From the NCBI RefSeq assembly GCF_003014735.1, contig NZ_PYAX01000001.1:1-64000 (forward strand): a stretch of 64,000 nt of DNA. Reading direction: 5' to 3'. Source of the stretch: Saccharothrix carnea (GTDB taxonomy: Bacteria; Actinomycetota; Actinomycetes; Mycobacteriales; Pseudonocardiaceae). The notes under the pieces were generated by a model that had not been told where the DNA came from, ran no database searches, and saw only the letters and a program-made list of their open reading frames with translations. Below are positions 1 to 6,030 of the stretch, piece by piece. Numbering within the stretch: position 1 is the first letter of the stretch; each line of letters begins with the position of its first letter. Both the position numbers and the translations under genes were made by a program.

Positions 1-827
1 CCACCACCCGCACCGGCGACGACGGCTACGCCCCCAACACCCCCGACAGCCACCGCACCGGCCACACCGACGCAGACGGCGCGCGGGACCGGGGCCGGCG
101 AGGTCTGTACGACCAGCACAAGTGGGGCGACAACCCCGCTACCGGCAACCCGTGGACACCTGACGAGATCGACGCGGCCCGCCGGAAGCTGATGGAGGTC
201 AACGACACCAACCGCATGCGGCGCGAACTCGACCGCCTGGGCCTCGACGTCGACCCGGAGACCATCAGGTCGATCAAGAAGTACCTGTTCGACAGCCCCG
301 GCATCGCGATGAGCCACGACAACTACTCGGCGTGGCGCAGGCTCACGTCGGGACGTGGCTCGGTGATGGACGCGCAGTTCATCGCGCACGAGGCGGCTGA
401 ACAGCGACGACTGCGGGAGATCGGCAACCGCACCGGGTTCGACCACCTCGGCCGCAACTACGACGACATGTCGACGGCCCAGCGGGCCACGTGGCGCTCG
501 GACCACGACAGGGCCTACCTGGAGGCGCACCGCGCGGCATTGGAAGAGGAGTACGACTTCCTCGCGCGCAAGGTCGAGGAGCTGACCAACGGCCAGGTTC
601 CGATGTCGAGGTCGTTGGCCGCGGTCGCCGACCGGAGGGCGGAGGGCCGCGACCACATGGTGGTCGACGGCGTTCCCATGGCCGACCACTCGAACTACGC
701 GCGTTGGCAGGAGCGGGCGGAGAGCCGGGTGGAGCTCGGCAGCAGGGTGGCCGAGAAGCTCGGCCTGCCGTCCACCGCGCGCATCGCGGACGTCGTCGAG
801 GCGGTCCGCCGCTACCGGGCAGACTGA
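1..827 (+). CDS. C-terminal part of a polymorphic-toxin-like protein (5' truncated)
   Basis: The frame is open from base 3 to the TGA at 825-827, so the window holds the last 274 residues of a longer protein. The first 60 residues are rich in Gly, Asp, Thr and Arg, like a linker. A globular domain of about 210 residues follows with a HEAAE motif after 'DAQFI' that could be a metal-binding site, a 'DHDRAYLEAH' stretch, and many charged residues. The next gene is small, starts 11 bases later and has its ribosome-binding site on this gene's stop codon, as in toxin-immunity pairs. No family was recognised with certainty. The toxin call rests on position and domain style. It could also be the tail of a large structural or secreted protein. 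Confidence 0.5.
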   Translation, partial: TTRTGDDGYAPNTPDSHRTGHTDADGARDRGRRGLYDQHKWGDNPATGNPWTPDEIDAARRKLMEVNDTNRMRRELDRLGLDVDPETIRSIKKYLFDSPGIAMSHDNYSAWRRLTSGRGSVMDAQFIAHEAAEQRRLREIGNRTGFDHLGRNYDDMSTAQRATWRSDHDRAYLEAHRAALEEEYDFLARKVEELTNGQVPMSRSLAAVADRRAEGRDHMVVDGVPMADHSNYARWQERAESRVELGSRVAEKLGLPSTARIADVVEAVRRYRAD

Positions 828-838
828 GGAGAACGCGC

Positions 839-1255
839 ATGGCCACCAGTGACGAGGTCGCCGAGATCATCGACCTCCTGAAATCGCCGGACGCGCACCA
901 GCGCACCACCATGCTGGGCGTGCTGGCCCAGGAGCCCGGCGGTGATCCGCGCCTGCTGCCCGTCGTGGAGGAACTGCTGGCCGACGACACACCGGACCTG
1001 ATCAGCATCCCCATGCTGTTCGGCGAGGTCCGCTGGGTCGCCGCGCACGCGCTGGCCGCCGAACGGCGTGCCGCCGCCGTGTCCACGCTCGTGGAGCTCC
1101 GCGGTGTTCCCCGGCCACTGACCTCGGACGAGTTGTCGCGCCTGGTGGACGAGGCCGGACTTCCGCGCCGGGGCGGTGTGGACGGGATGCTGGCGTCGTT
1201 CACCGCGCTGCGCGAACGCGGTCTGCTACCGGTGACCGACCTGCGCCTCCCCTGA
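839..1255 (+). CDS. Small protein, candidate immunity partner
   Basis: The product is 138 residues, mostly predicted helix, with no signal peptide or membrane segment. The ATG at 839 is preceded by GAGGAG overlapping the upstream stop codon, so translation is probably coupled to the toxin-like gene. It begins 'MATSDEVAEIIDLLKSPD' and carries HEAT-like helix pairs (DPRLLPVVEELLADD, RWVAAHALAAERR). HEAT-like folds are common among immunity proteins that cap toxins. The family itself was not recognised, so 'immunity' is inferred from size, coupling and position. Confidence 0.5.
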   Translation: MATSDEVAEIIDLLKSPDAHQRTTMLGVLAQEPGGDPRLLPVVEELLADDTPDLISIPMLFGEVRWVAAHALAAERRAAAVSTLVELRGVPRPLTSDELSRLVDEAGLPRRGGVDGMLASFTALRERGLLPVTDLRLP

Positions 1256-1349
1256 CCTGGGGACTCACCCAACCGGACCACGACGGCGTGTCGTGGCCGT
1301 TAAGATCAGCGCACCGTGTCCGGGGGGAGCCAAAAGGGGTGTTCGACGC

Positions 1350-2225
1350 ATGAGCCAGCCAGCCACACCGCTGACCGAGCAGGAGCAGAACCAGCTCGTC
1401 AAGCAGATCGGCCGCGCCATGCTCCCCGCCCTGCCGCCCGGCTGGCAGCGGATCCGGGCGGAGTACCGGGCGGCCGGTCGGCACATCGAGGTGGACCTGG
1501 CGTTCGCGGGCCCGGACGGGCAGTGGCGGCCGGTGCGCCCGCCGATGGACGTGGTCCAGCTCTTCGGGCAGTTGCGGGCCGGGATGTACGAGCCGGTGCG
1601 CGGCACGTGGCTGAGCGCGGTGTACGAGATCGAGGCGCCCGCCGCGTTCTCGGTCGACTTCAACGCCGACGAGGAGCCGCGCTGGCGCAACGCGCCGCCG
1701 GTGATCGGCTTCCAGGACGAGCTGCGCACGTTCCCCCGCCAGGACGACCGGATCCCGCCGTGGCTGCGCCAGCGCGTCGGCCTGCCGCCGCTGCCCGAGC
1801 CGACGCCCGAACCGACGCCCGAACCCGAGCCCGGCACCCCGCAGCCACCGCAGGACGGCGAACTGCGCACCGCGCACGTCTACGACGGCCGGGACGAGGA
1901 AGGCCGCCCGGTGGTGAACCGGCAGCTGCTCGACCCCCAGCTGGCCGACGCGCTGCTGACCTACCTGGAGGCGGCGCCGGTCGTGCTGGCCGCGCGCAAC
2001 CTGGACGTGGACGAGTTCGTCCCCGGCGACCAGGACGTGCCGCTGAACTTCCGCACCGACGGGGCCTGGATCTGGGCCGGCGCGGTGCCGCACTACCTGC
2101 GCAAGCACGGCCTGCCGCCGGAGCCGGACCTGGTGGCGCACATCGTCGCCCGCGGTTTCCGGCTGGGCGAGGTGGACGAGGCGACCCGCGAGCGCGCGGT
2201 CGCGCTGATCACCGGCGGCGCCTGA
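1350..2225 (+). CDS. Two-domain hypothetical protein, immunity-like N-terminal half
   Basis: The product is 291 residues. The ATG at 1350 is chosen over an upstream GTG because a purine-rich AAAAGGGG lies about 10 bases before it. Residues 1-130 carry a motif pattern (FSVDFNADEEPRW, then PRQDDRIPPWL) that resembles actinobacterial immunity proteins of the YezG or TNT-antitoxin type. A Pro/Glu-rich linker (repeats of PEPTPEPT) at about 148-165 leads to a second domain with 'FRTDGAWIWAGAVPHYLRKHG'. The gene lies 94 bases after the candidate toxin-immunity pair and ends at a strong terminator. Function is unproven; a role as a second immunity or toxin-associated protein is an inference. Confidence 0.5.
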   Translation: MSQPATPLTEQEQNQLVKQIGRAMLPALPPGWQRIRAEYRAAGRHIEVDLAFAGPDGQWRPVRPPMDVVQLFGQLRAGMYEPVRGTWLSAVYEIEAPAAFSVDFNADEEPRWRNAPPVIGFQDELRTFPRQDDRIPPWLRQRVGLPPLPEPTPEPTPEPEPGTPQPPQDGELRTAHVYDGRDEEGRPVVNRQLLDPQLADALLTYLEAAPVVLAARNLDVDEFVPGDQDVPLNFRTDGAWIWAGAVPHYLRKHGLPPEPDLVAHIVARGFRLGEVDEATRERAVALITGGA

Positions 2226-2248
2226 CCACCGGCTCCGCAGCACGCACC

Positions 2249-2277
2249 ACGGCCGCGATCACGCCGATCGCGGCCGT
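2249..2277 (+). terminator. Hairpin terminator
   Basis: A perfect 12-bp stem (2249-2260 pairs with 2266-2277, arm ACGGCCGCGATC) closes a 5-base loop, 24 bases after the preceding stop codon. There is no U tract, as is usual in actinobacteria. It separates the toxin-immunity group from the toxin-antitoxin pair. Confidence 0.75.
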
Positions 2278-2382
2278 CACTTGCCGCGCGCCGGGACGTC
2301 CCACGGACGGGACCGCCGCCACCCTGGAGTGAGGCCGAGGTCACCGTGCTCGACCTCGTTCGTTTACGTAGAGTCGCTAAGT

Positions 2383-2462
2383 GTGCGCACTCTGTCGACG
2401 CAGTCCGACGATCGGGCTACCTATGCGCACAAAAGCGCACGCCCGGGATACCCTGTGCGCAT
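2383..2462 (+). promoter_or_regulatory. Operator repeats and leaderless promoter of the toxin-antitoxin pair
   Basis: Four copies of a TGCGCA-type box lie at 2383-2390 (GTGCGCAC, a perfect palindrome), 2423-2430 (ATGCGCAC), 2433-2440 (AAGCGCAC) and 2455-2462 (GTGCGCAT, running into the ATG). A -10 box TACCCT at 2449-2454 places the transcript start at or next to the ATG at 2461, and there is no Shine-Dalgarno sequence. The boxes bracket the promoter, which fits autorepression by the antitoxin. Confidence 0.65.
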
Positions 2463-3045
2463 GAGTCCCGCGCTGGAGGCGGTGTTGGCCAAGGCAGGTC
2501 TGCAGGTCACCCCCGACGAATTCCTGTCGCTCGTGGCCGACGCGGCGAAGAAGCTGGCCCCACCACACCCGGATCCGGCGAGCTACTTCCCACCCGACCA
2601 ACGCGACGCGCTGGAGGACGTGGGCCTCGACCTCAGCCCGCACCGCATCACCGACGACCAGGGCCGCGCGCGGACCGTGGTGGCGCACGCCGTGCTGCGC
2701 GACTCGGCGCTGACCGTCGCCGAGGCCGCCCGGCAGCTGGGCGTGGACACCAGCCGCATCCGGCACCGGCTCGGCGTCGGCAGGCTGGTCGGCTGGAAGG
2801 ACCGGGGCAGCTGGCGGCTGCCCGCCTGGCAGTTCGCGGGCGCCGGGGTGCTGCCGGGGCTGGAGGCCGTGCTCGCGGCCGTGCCACCGGACCAGCCCGC
2901 GCTCGTGGTCGCCGGCTTCATGACGACCGAGCAGCAGGACCTGGTGGTGGACGGCGCGCCCACGACGCCGCGCGAGTGGCTGCTGGCCGGCGGTGAACCC
3001 CGCCGCGTGGCGGCGCTGGCCGAGCAGCTGGGCACGCCCGCCTGA
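2461..3045 (+). CDS. Antitoxin-like HTH protein of a RES toxin-antitoxin pair
   Basis: The product is 194 residues and is predicted to bind DNA and neutralise the RES protein encoded next. An excisionase/MerR-like helix-turn-helix lies around residues 80-120 (LTVAEAARQLGVDTSRIRHRLG, then a wing-like RLVGWKDRGSWRLP). The C-terminal end (TPREWLLAGGEPRRVAALAEQLG) has the Trp-Leu-x-x-Gly-Gly pattern of the Xre/MbcA/ParS toxin-binding domain. The ATG is probably the first base of the mRNA. The spacing of 39 bases to the RES gene and the operator repeats upstream support an autoregulated antitoxin-toxin operon. Confidence 0.7.
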   Translation: MSPALEAVLAKAGLQVTPDEFLSLVADAAKKLAPPHPDPASYFPPDQRDALEDVGLDLSPHRITDDQGRARTVVAHAVLRDSALTVAEAARQLGVDTSRIRHRLGVGRLVGWKDRGSWRLPAWQFAGAGVLPGLEAVLAAVPPDQPALVVAGFMTTEQQDLVVDGAPTTPREWLLAGGEPRRVAALAEQLGTPA

Positions 3046-3084
3046 CCGGTCGCCGACCCCTGTCGCCGAGAACCTTGGACACGC

Positions 3085-3741
3085 ATGTCACGGCTACCCC
3101 AGCCGCCCTCTCCCGCTGTGCTCCAGGCGAACCTGCGCCGCACCGAGGACGTGGTGGCGGTGCACCGGGCCACCCGGCTGGTGCGCGTCTTCGCCGCGAA
3201 GGGGCTGCACCCGCAGCGGTGGAACAGCTTCCGCTACACCGGCCCGCTGCCGCACGCGCGGTTCGACACCCAGCCGCCCGGCCCTGACGGCTCGCCGACG
3301 CACGCCCACGACCAGGGGGTGCTGTACTTCGGCCTGACCGTGCGGACGTCGGTGGCCGAGGTGTTCCAGGCGACGTCCGTGGTGGACCGCCGCACGCGCA
3401 GCCCGTTCCTGGTGGTGCTGCGCCCGCGCCGGACGTTGCGGCTGCTCGACCTCACCGGCCTGTGGCCGACCCGGGCGGGCGCGTCGCAGGAGATCAGCTC
3501 CGGGCCCAAGGCGATCACCCAGCAGTGGGCGCGGGCGATCCGCGCGGCCTACCCCGAGCTGGACGGGCTGTGGTACCGCTCGTCGATGGACTCCGGCGGC
3601 CCGGCGGTGTGCCTGTGGGACCCGCCGGGCGGCACGGGGCTGCCCGCCTCGCCGGACGTGCTGCTGCCGTTGGAGCACCCCGGCCTCGACCTGCCGCTGG
3701 CGCGGGTGTGCGAGGAGCTGAACTACACCCTGCTCGGCTGA
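3085..3741 (+). CDS. RES-domain toxin (NAD+-consuming, MbcT/Res type)
   Basis: The product is 218 residues, the normal size for a RES-domain protein. RES toxins degrade cytoplasmic NAD+, by phosphorolysis or hydrolysis. The family triad is visible as Arg in 'VVAVHRATR' near residue 28, Glu in 'VRTSVAEVFQ' near 91, and a Ser in the C-terminal 'WYRSSMDSGG' segment, with 'GVLYFG' as the usual strand before the Glu helix. The antitoxin lies immediately upstream, the normal order for Xre-RES modules. The start at 3085 has only a weak ribosome-binding site, consistent with lower toxin synthesis. The domain call is firm; activity is inferred from intact key residues. Confidence 0.8.
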   Translation: MSRLPQPPSPAVLQANLRRTEDVVAVHRATRLVRVFAAKGLHPQRWNSFRYTGPLPHARFDTQPPGPDGSPTHAHDQGVLYFGLTVRTSVAEVFQATSVVDRRTRSPFLVVLRPRRTLRLLDLTGLWPTRAGASQEISSGPKAITQQWARAIRAAYPELDGLWYRSSMDSGGPAVCLWDPPGGTGLPASPDVLLPLEHPGLDLPLARVCEELNYTLLG

Positions 3742-3748
3742 GGCGCGG

Positions 3749-4330
3749 CTACACCCGGCTCGGCAGGCCGCGTCGGCGCGGCGCCGGGAGGAACCGGCCG
3801 TAGCGGACCTCGGGCAGCTCCTGGTCGCCCAGCTCGTAGCAGTGCACCAGCCCGTCGTGCCGCCAGCCGTGCGACTCGTAGAACCCGCGGCTGCGGGCGT
3901 TGTCCTGGAACACCCACAGGACGGCGTACCGGAAGCCCTGGTCCATCAGGTGCCGCAGCCCGGCCTCGTGCACCTCGTGGCCCGCGCCCTGCCCGTGGTA
4001 GCGGGGGTCGGCGTAGATCGCGACCAGCTCACCGGTGTGCAGGTCGGGGTGCGCGTCCTTGGACTCGCGGACCGAGTCGACGGCGCAGTACGCGCCGATG
4101 CGGCCGGTGCTCTCGTCGACCGCGACGAACACCCGACTGGGTTCGGGCAGCCGCAGCACGCGCGCCCACGCCGGCAGCCTGCTCTCCGGCAGCATCCGGT
4201 CCAGCACCGGGTCGTCCACTATCCCGCGGTACGAGTGCTGCCACGCGTCCACGTTGATCCTGGCGATCTCGGGCGCGTCGTCGGGACGTCCGGCCCGCAC
4301 GGTCCACTGCATCGGGAGAGCGTGCCGCAA
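3749..4330 (-). CDS. GNAT family N-acetyltransferase
   Basis: The product is up to 193 residues and transfers an acyl group from acyl-CoA to an unknown amine. The acetyl-CoA pyrophosphate loop is seen as 'YADPRYHGQGAGHEV', followed by the conserved helix and 'NARSRGFYESHGWRHDG' typical of motif B. The outer start is a TTG at 4330; an internal ATG at 4312 (MQWTVRAGRPDD) gives the more usual N-terminus. Neither has a clear ribosome-binding site. The 5' end lies only 15 bases from one end of a MITE-like element, so the native promoter may have been displaced. The gene is convergent with the RES gene, with 7 bases between stops. Confidence 0.8.
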   Translation of the reverse strand: MRHALPMQWTVRAGRPDDAPEIARINVDAWQHSYRGIVDDPVLDRMLPESRLPAWARVLRLPEPSRVFVAVDESTGRIGAYCAVDSVRESKDAHPDLHTGELVAIYADPRYHGQGAGHEVHEAGLRHLMDQGFRYAVLWVFQDNARSRGFYESHGWRHDGLVHCYELGDQELPEVRYGRFLPAPRRRGLPSRV

Positions 4331-4345
4331 CCACGGCGCCGTCCG

Positions 4346-4514
4346 CTAGTGCCGCGACCAGCAACCTTCACCGCGTCTTCCGGCGCACAGCAGGGCGCTT
4401 CGCGGCACCGGCCCCACGCCCACAGCCAACCAGGATGAGGACGCGGTGCCGGCACCACGATCCACCCGGCTGACCGTCGGAACAGGGGGCGAAGGCCGCC
4501 GGTCGCGGCACTAG
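4346..4514. mobile_element. MITE-like non-autonomous element with CTAG target duplication
   Basis: A perfect 15-bp inverted repeat, GCTAGTGCCGCGACC at 4345-4359 and its complement at 4501-4515, bounds a 161-bp AT-poor segment. Read as CTAG target duplications (4346-4349 and 4511-4514) flanking TGCCGCGACC termini, the similarity between the inverted ends continues imperfectly for about 25 more bases. A 4-bp CTAG duplication fits elements with a YTAR target, as in the IS701 and IS5 groups. No transposase is encoded. The right CTAG supplies the TAG stop codon of the neighbouring cyclase-like gene. A folded transcriptional terminator is the alternative reading. Confidence 0.55.
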
Positions 4515-5161
4515 CCATTCGGCCAACCCCGCCTGGGTGCGCCGGGGCACAGGTAGCCCGAGTACACCTGCTTCTTCACCCGGAAGCGGGTCGGGCGGAA
4601 CCGGGACGGGTCGAGGTCGTGGAACCGGGTGCGCACGACGTCGTCGTGCAGTTGCTGAGAGATCACCAGCACCAGGTCGTCGTCGGCGGTGGCCAGCGCG
4701 TCGCGGACCACCTTGGCGTCGAGCAGCCGGCAGGTCACGATCGGGGCGTCGCCGACCAGGCCGAACGCGCCGGCGGTGAGCGGGCCGCAGTGCATGGCCA
4801 CGCGCATCCGCAGCGGCGTGCCCGCCCGGCGCAGGTCGGCCAGCGCCTCGGTGAGCTGCTCGGTGAAGTGGGCGACCACCCACGCGGCGTCGGCGTCGGT
4901 GGGCAGCACGGCCAGTTCGCCGTCGCCGCGCACCTGCCGGTACCACAGGTCGCGGTCCAGCCCGGCCTTGCGGGCGGCCACGTCCAGCACGTCGCTCAGC
5001 CGCGACTGGACCAGCGACTGGTCCAGCGCGTCGAGCTTGCTGTAGCCCTCGACGTCCACGGCCACCACGAGGCGGTAGACCAGTCCGTGGAGGGGCGTCA
5101 CCATTTCCAACGTCACACCAGGAGCATCGCGCCGGTCCGCGTCCGGAAGTAGGGCGATCAC
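4511..5161 (-). CDS. Degenerate class III nucleotidyl-cyclase-like protein
   Basis: The product is 216 residues. The GTG at 5161 is chosen because AGGAA lies 6 bases upstream; longer frames would run into the crp-like gene. The fold pattern of class III cyclases is recognisable: 'VAVDVEGYSKLD' with the first metal Asp, 'RQVRGDGELAVLP' with the second, and 'RMRVAMHCGPLTAGAFGLVGDAP'. The substrate-setting and transition-state positions look altered (IVTCRLLDA replaces the usual VNxAaRL), so it may be a regulatory pseudo-cyclase. It follows the crp-like gene by 28 bases, an arrangement seen in other actinobacteria. Its stop codon lies in the target duplication of the MITE-like element. Confidence 0.7.
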   Translation of the reverse strand: MIALLPDADRRDAPGVTLEMVTPLHGLVYRLVVAVDVEGYSKLDALDQSLVQSRLSDVLDVAARKAGLDRDLWYRQVRGDGELAVLPTDADAAWVVAHFTEQLTEALADLRRAGTPLRMRVAMHCGPLTAGAFGLVGDAPIVTCRLLDAKVVRDALATADDDLVLVISQQLHDDVVRTRFHDLDPSRFRPTRFRVKKQVYSGYLCPGAPRRGWPNG

Positions 5162-5189
5162 CGGGTTTCCTGTTGCCCGATCGGGCGAG

Positions 5190-5873
5190 TCACAGCTCGG
5201 CGATCTTCCGCAGCACGTCCCGATCCACGATCGTGGTGCTCCGGTACCCCATGGTGATGACACCGCGGTCGCGCAGGGTGCGGAACTCCCGGCGCGCGGT
5301 GTCCTCTTCCACGCCGACGAGCGACCCGATCTCGCCCTGGGTCAGGTTGAGCTTCAACGCGATGCCGTCGCCGCCCTGGTGGCCGTAGGCGTCGGTGAGG
5401 TAGGCCAGCACGCGGGCCAGCCGCACGGACGCCGCGTAGCCGTTGAAGTCCATCCGCCGCTGCTCGCCCCACTCCAGCGTGCGCAGGATCATCTTGTCCA
5501 GGTCGAAGTGGGCGGCCGGGAACCGGGTGAGGTAGTCGGTGAACTGCGCCGCGCTGATCACCCGGGTGCGGGTGTCGACGCACGCGGTCACGGTCGCCGA
5601 ACGCGGTTTGCCGGTCAGGAACGCCATCTCGCCGACCACGTCGCCGCCGACCTTGACGTTGAGCAGCGCGACCCGCCCGTTCTCCAGCGTCACCGTCGCC
5701 TTGACGAGCCCTTGGACGAGCAGGATCACGTGGTCGGACCGCTCGCCCTCGCGCACCAGCGCCTCGCCGCGCCGGAAGACCTTCTGCACGCCCAGTTGCA
5801 GCAGCGCCGCGCGACCGGCGGCGGACACCGTCTCCAGGTACGTGCCGGTGGGCCAGCCTGATGGGATCGCCAT
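5190..5873 (-). CDS. Crp/Fnr family transcriptional regulator
   Basis: The product is 227 residues, the normal length for the family. Residues 15-135 form a cyclic-nucleotide-binding-like beta roll (FRRGEALVREGERSDHVILLVQGLVKATVTLENGRVALLNVKVGGDVVGEMAF). A long helix follows, then a winged HTH at about 165-225 (LNLTQGEIGSLVGVEEDTARREFRTLRDRGVI). The ATG at 5873 has AGGAGG 9 bases upstream, but that site is buried in a 13-bp hairpin. It is co-transcribed with the cyclase-like gene, which suggests a nucleotide-linked circuit. The ligand is unknown. Confidence 0.85.
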   Translation of the reverse strand: MAIPSGWPTGTYLETVSAAGRAALLQLGVQKVFRRGEALVREGERSDHVILLVQGLVKATVTLENGRVALLNVKVGGDVVGEMAFLTGKPRSATVTACVDTRTRVISAAQFTDYLTRFPAAHFDLDKMILRTLEWGEQRRMDFNGYAASVRLARVLAYLTDAYGHQGGDGIALKLNLTQGEIGSLVGVEEDTARREFRTLRDRGVITMGYRSTTIVDRDVLRKIAEL

Positions 5874-5882
5874 CTCGTTCGA

Positions 5883-5922
5883 CCTCCTCCGCGAGGACCC
5901 AGTGTGCCGCTCGCGGAGGAGG
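5883..5922 (-). promoter_or_regulatory. Leader hairpin covering the crp-like Shine-Dalgarno
   Basis: A perfect 13-bp inverted repeat (CCTCCTCCGCGAG at 5883-5895 and its complement at 5910-5922, 14-base loop) lies just upstream of the start at 5873. In the mRNA the AGGAGG ribosome-binding site is one strand of the stem. It could be a translational switch or a palindromic operator. Confidence 0.55.
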
Positions 5923-5990
5923 AAGATCCGGGATTCCGACCGGTTCCGGCCAAGTGGCCGATCAGGTGACGCCAGGCCGGGTCGCTACCA

Positions 5991-6030
5991 GGACAGGCGG
6001 GGTCGGGACAGGCGGGGTCAGGACAGGTGG
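5991..6030. repeat. Short tandem repeat, 15-bp period
   Basis: The unit GGACAGGCGGGGTC begins at 5991 and 6006, with a partial diverged copy at 6021. It spans the stop codon of the S9 peptidase gene and the start of the spacer to the crp-like gene. Probably slippage-derived; no function seen. Confidence 0.6.

Noticed and set aside
4350..4510. Small gene inside the MITE-like element
   Set aside because: Frames are short with no ribosome-binding site and no similarity to a transposase fragment.
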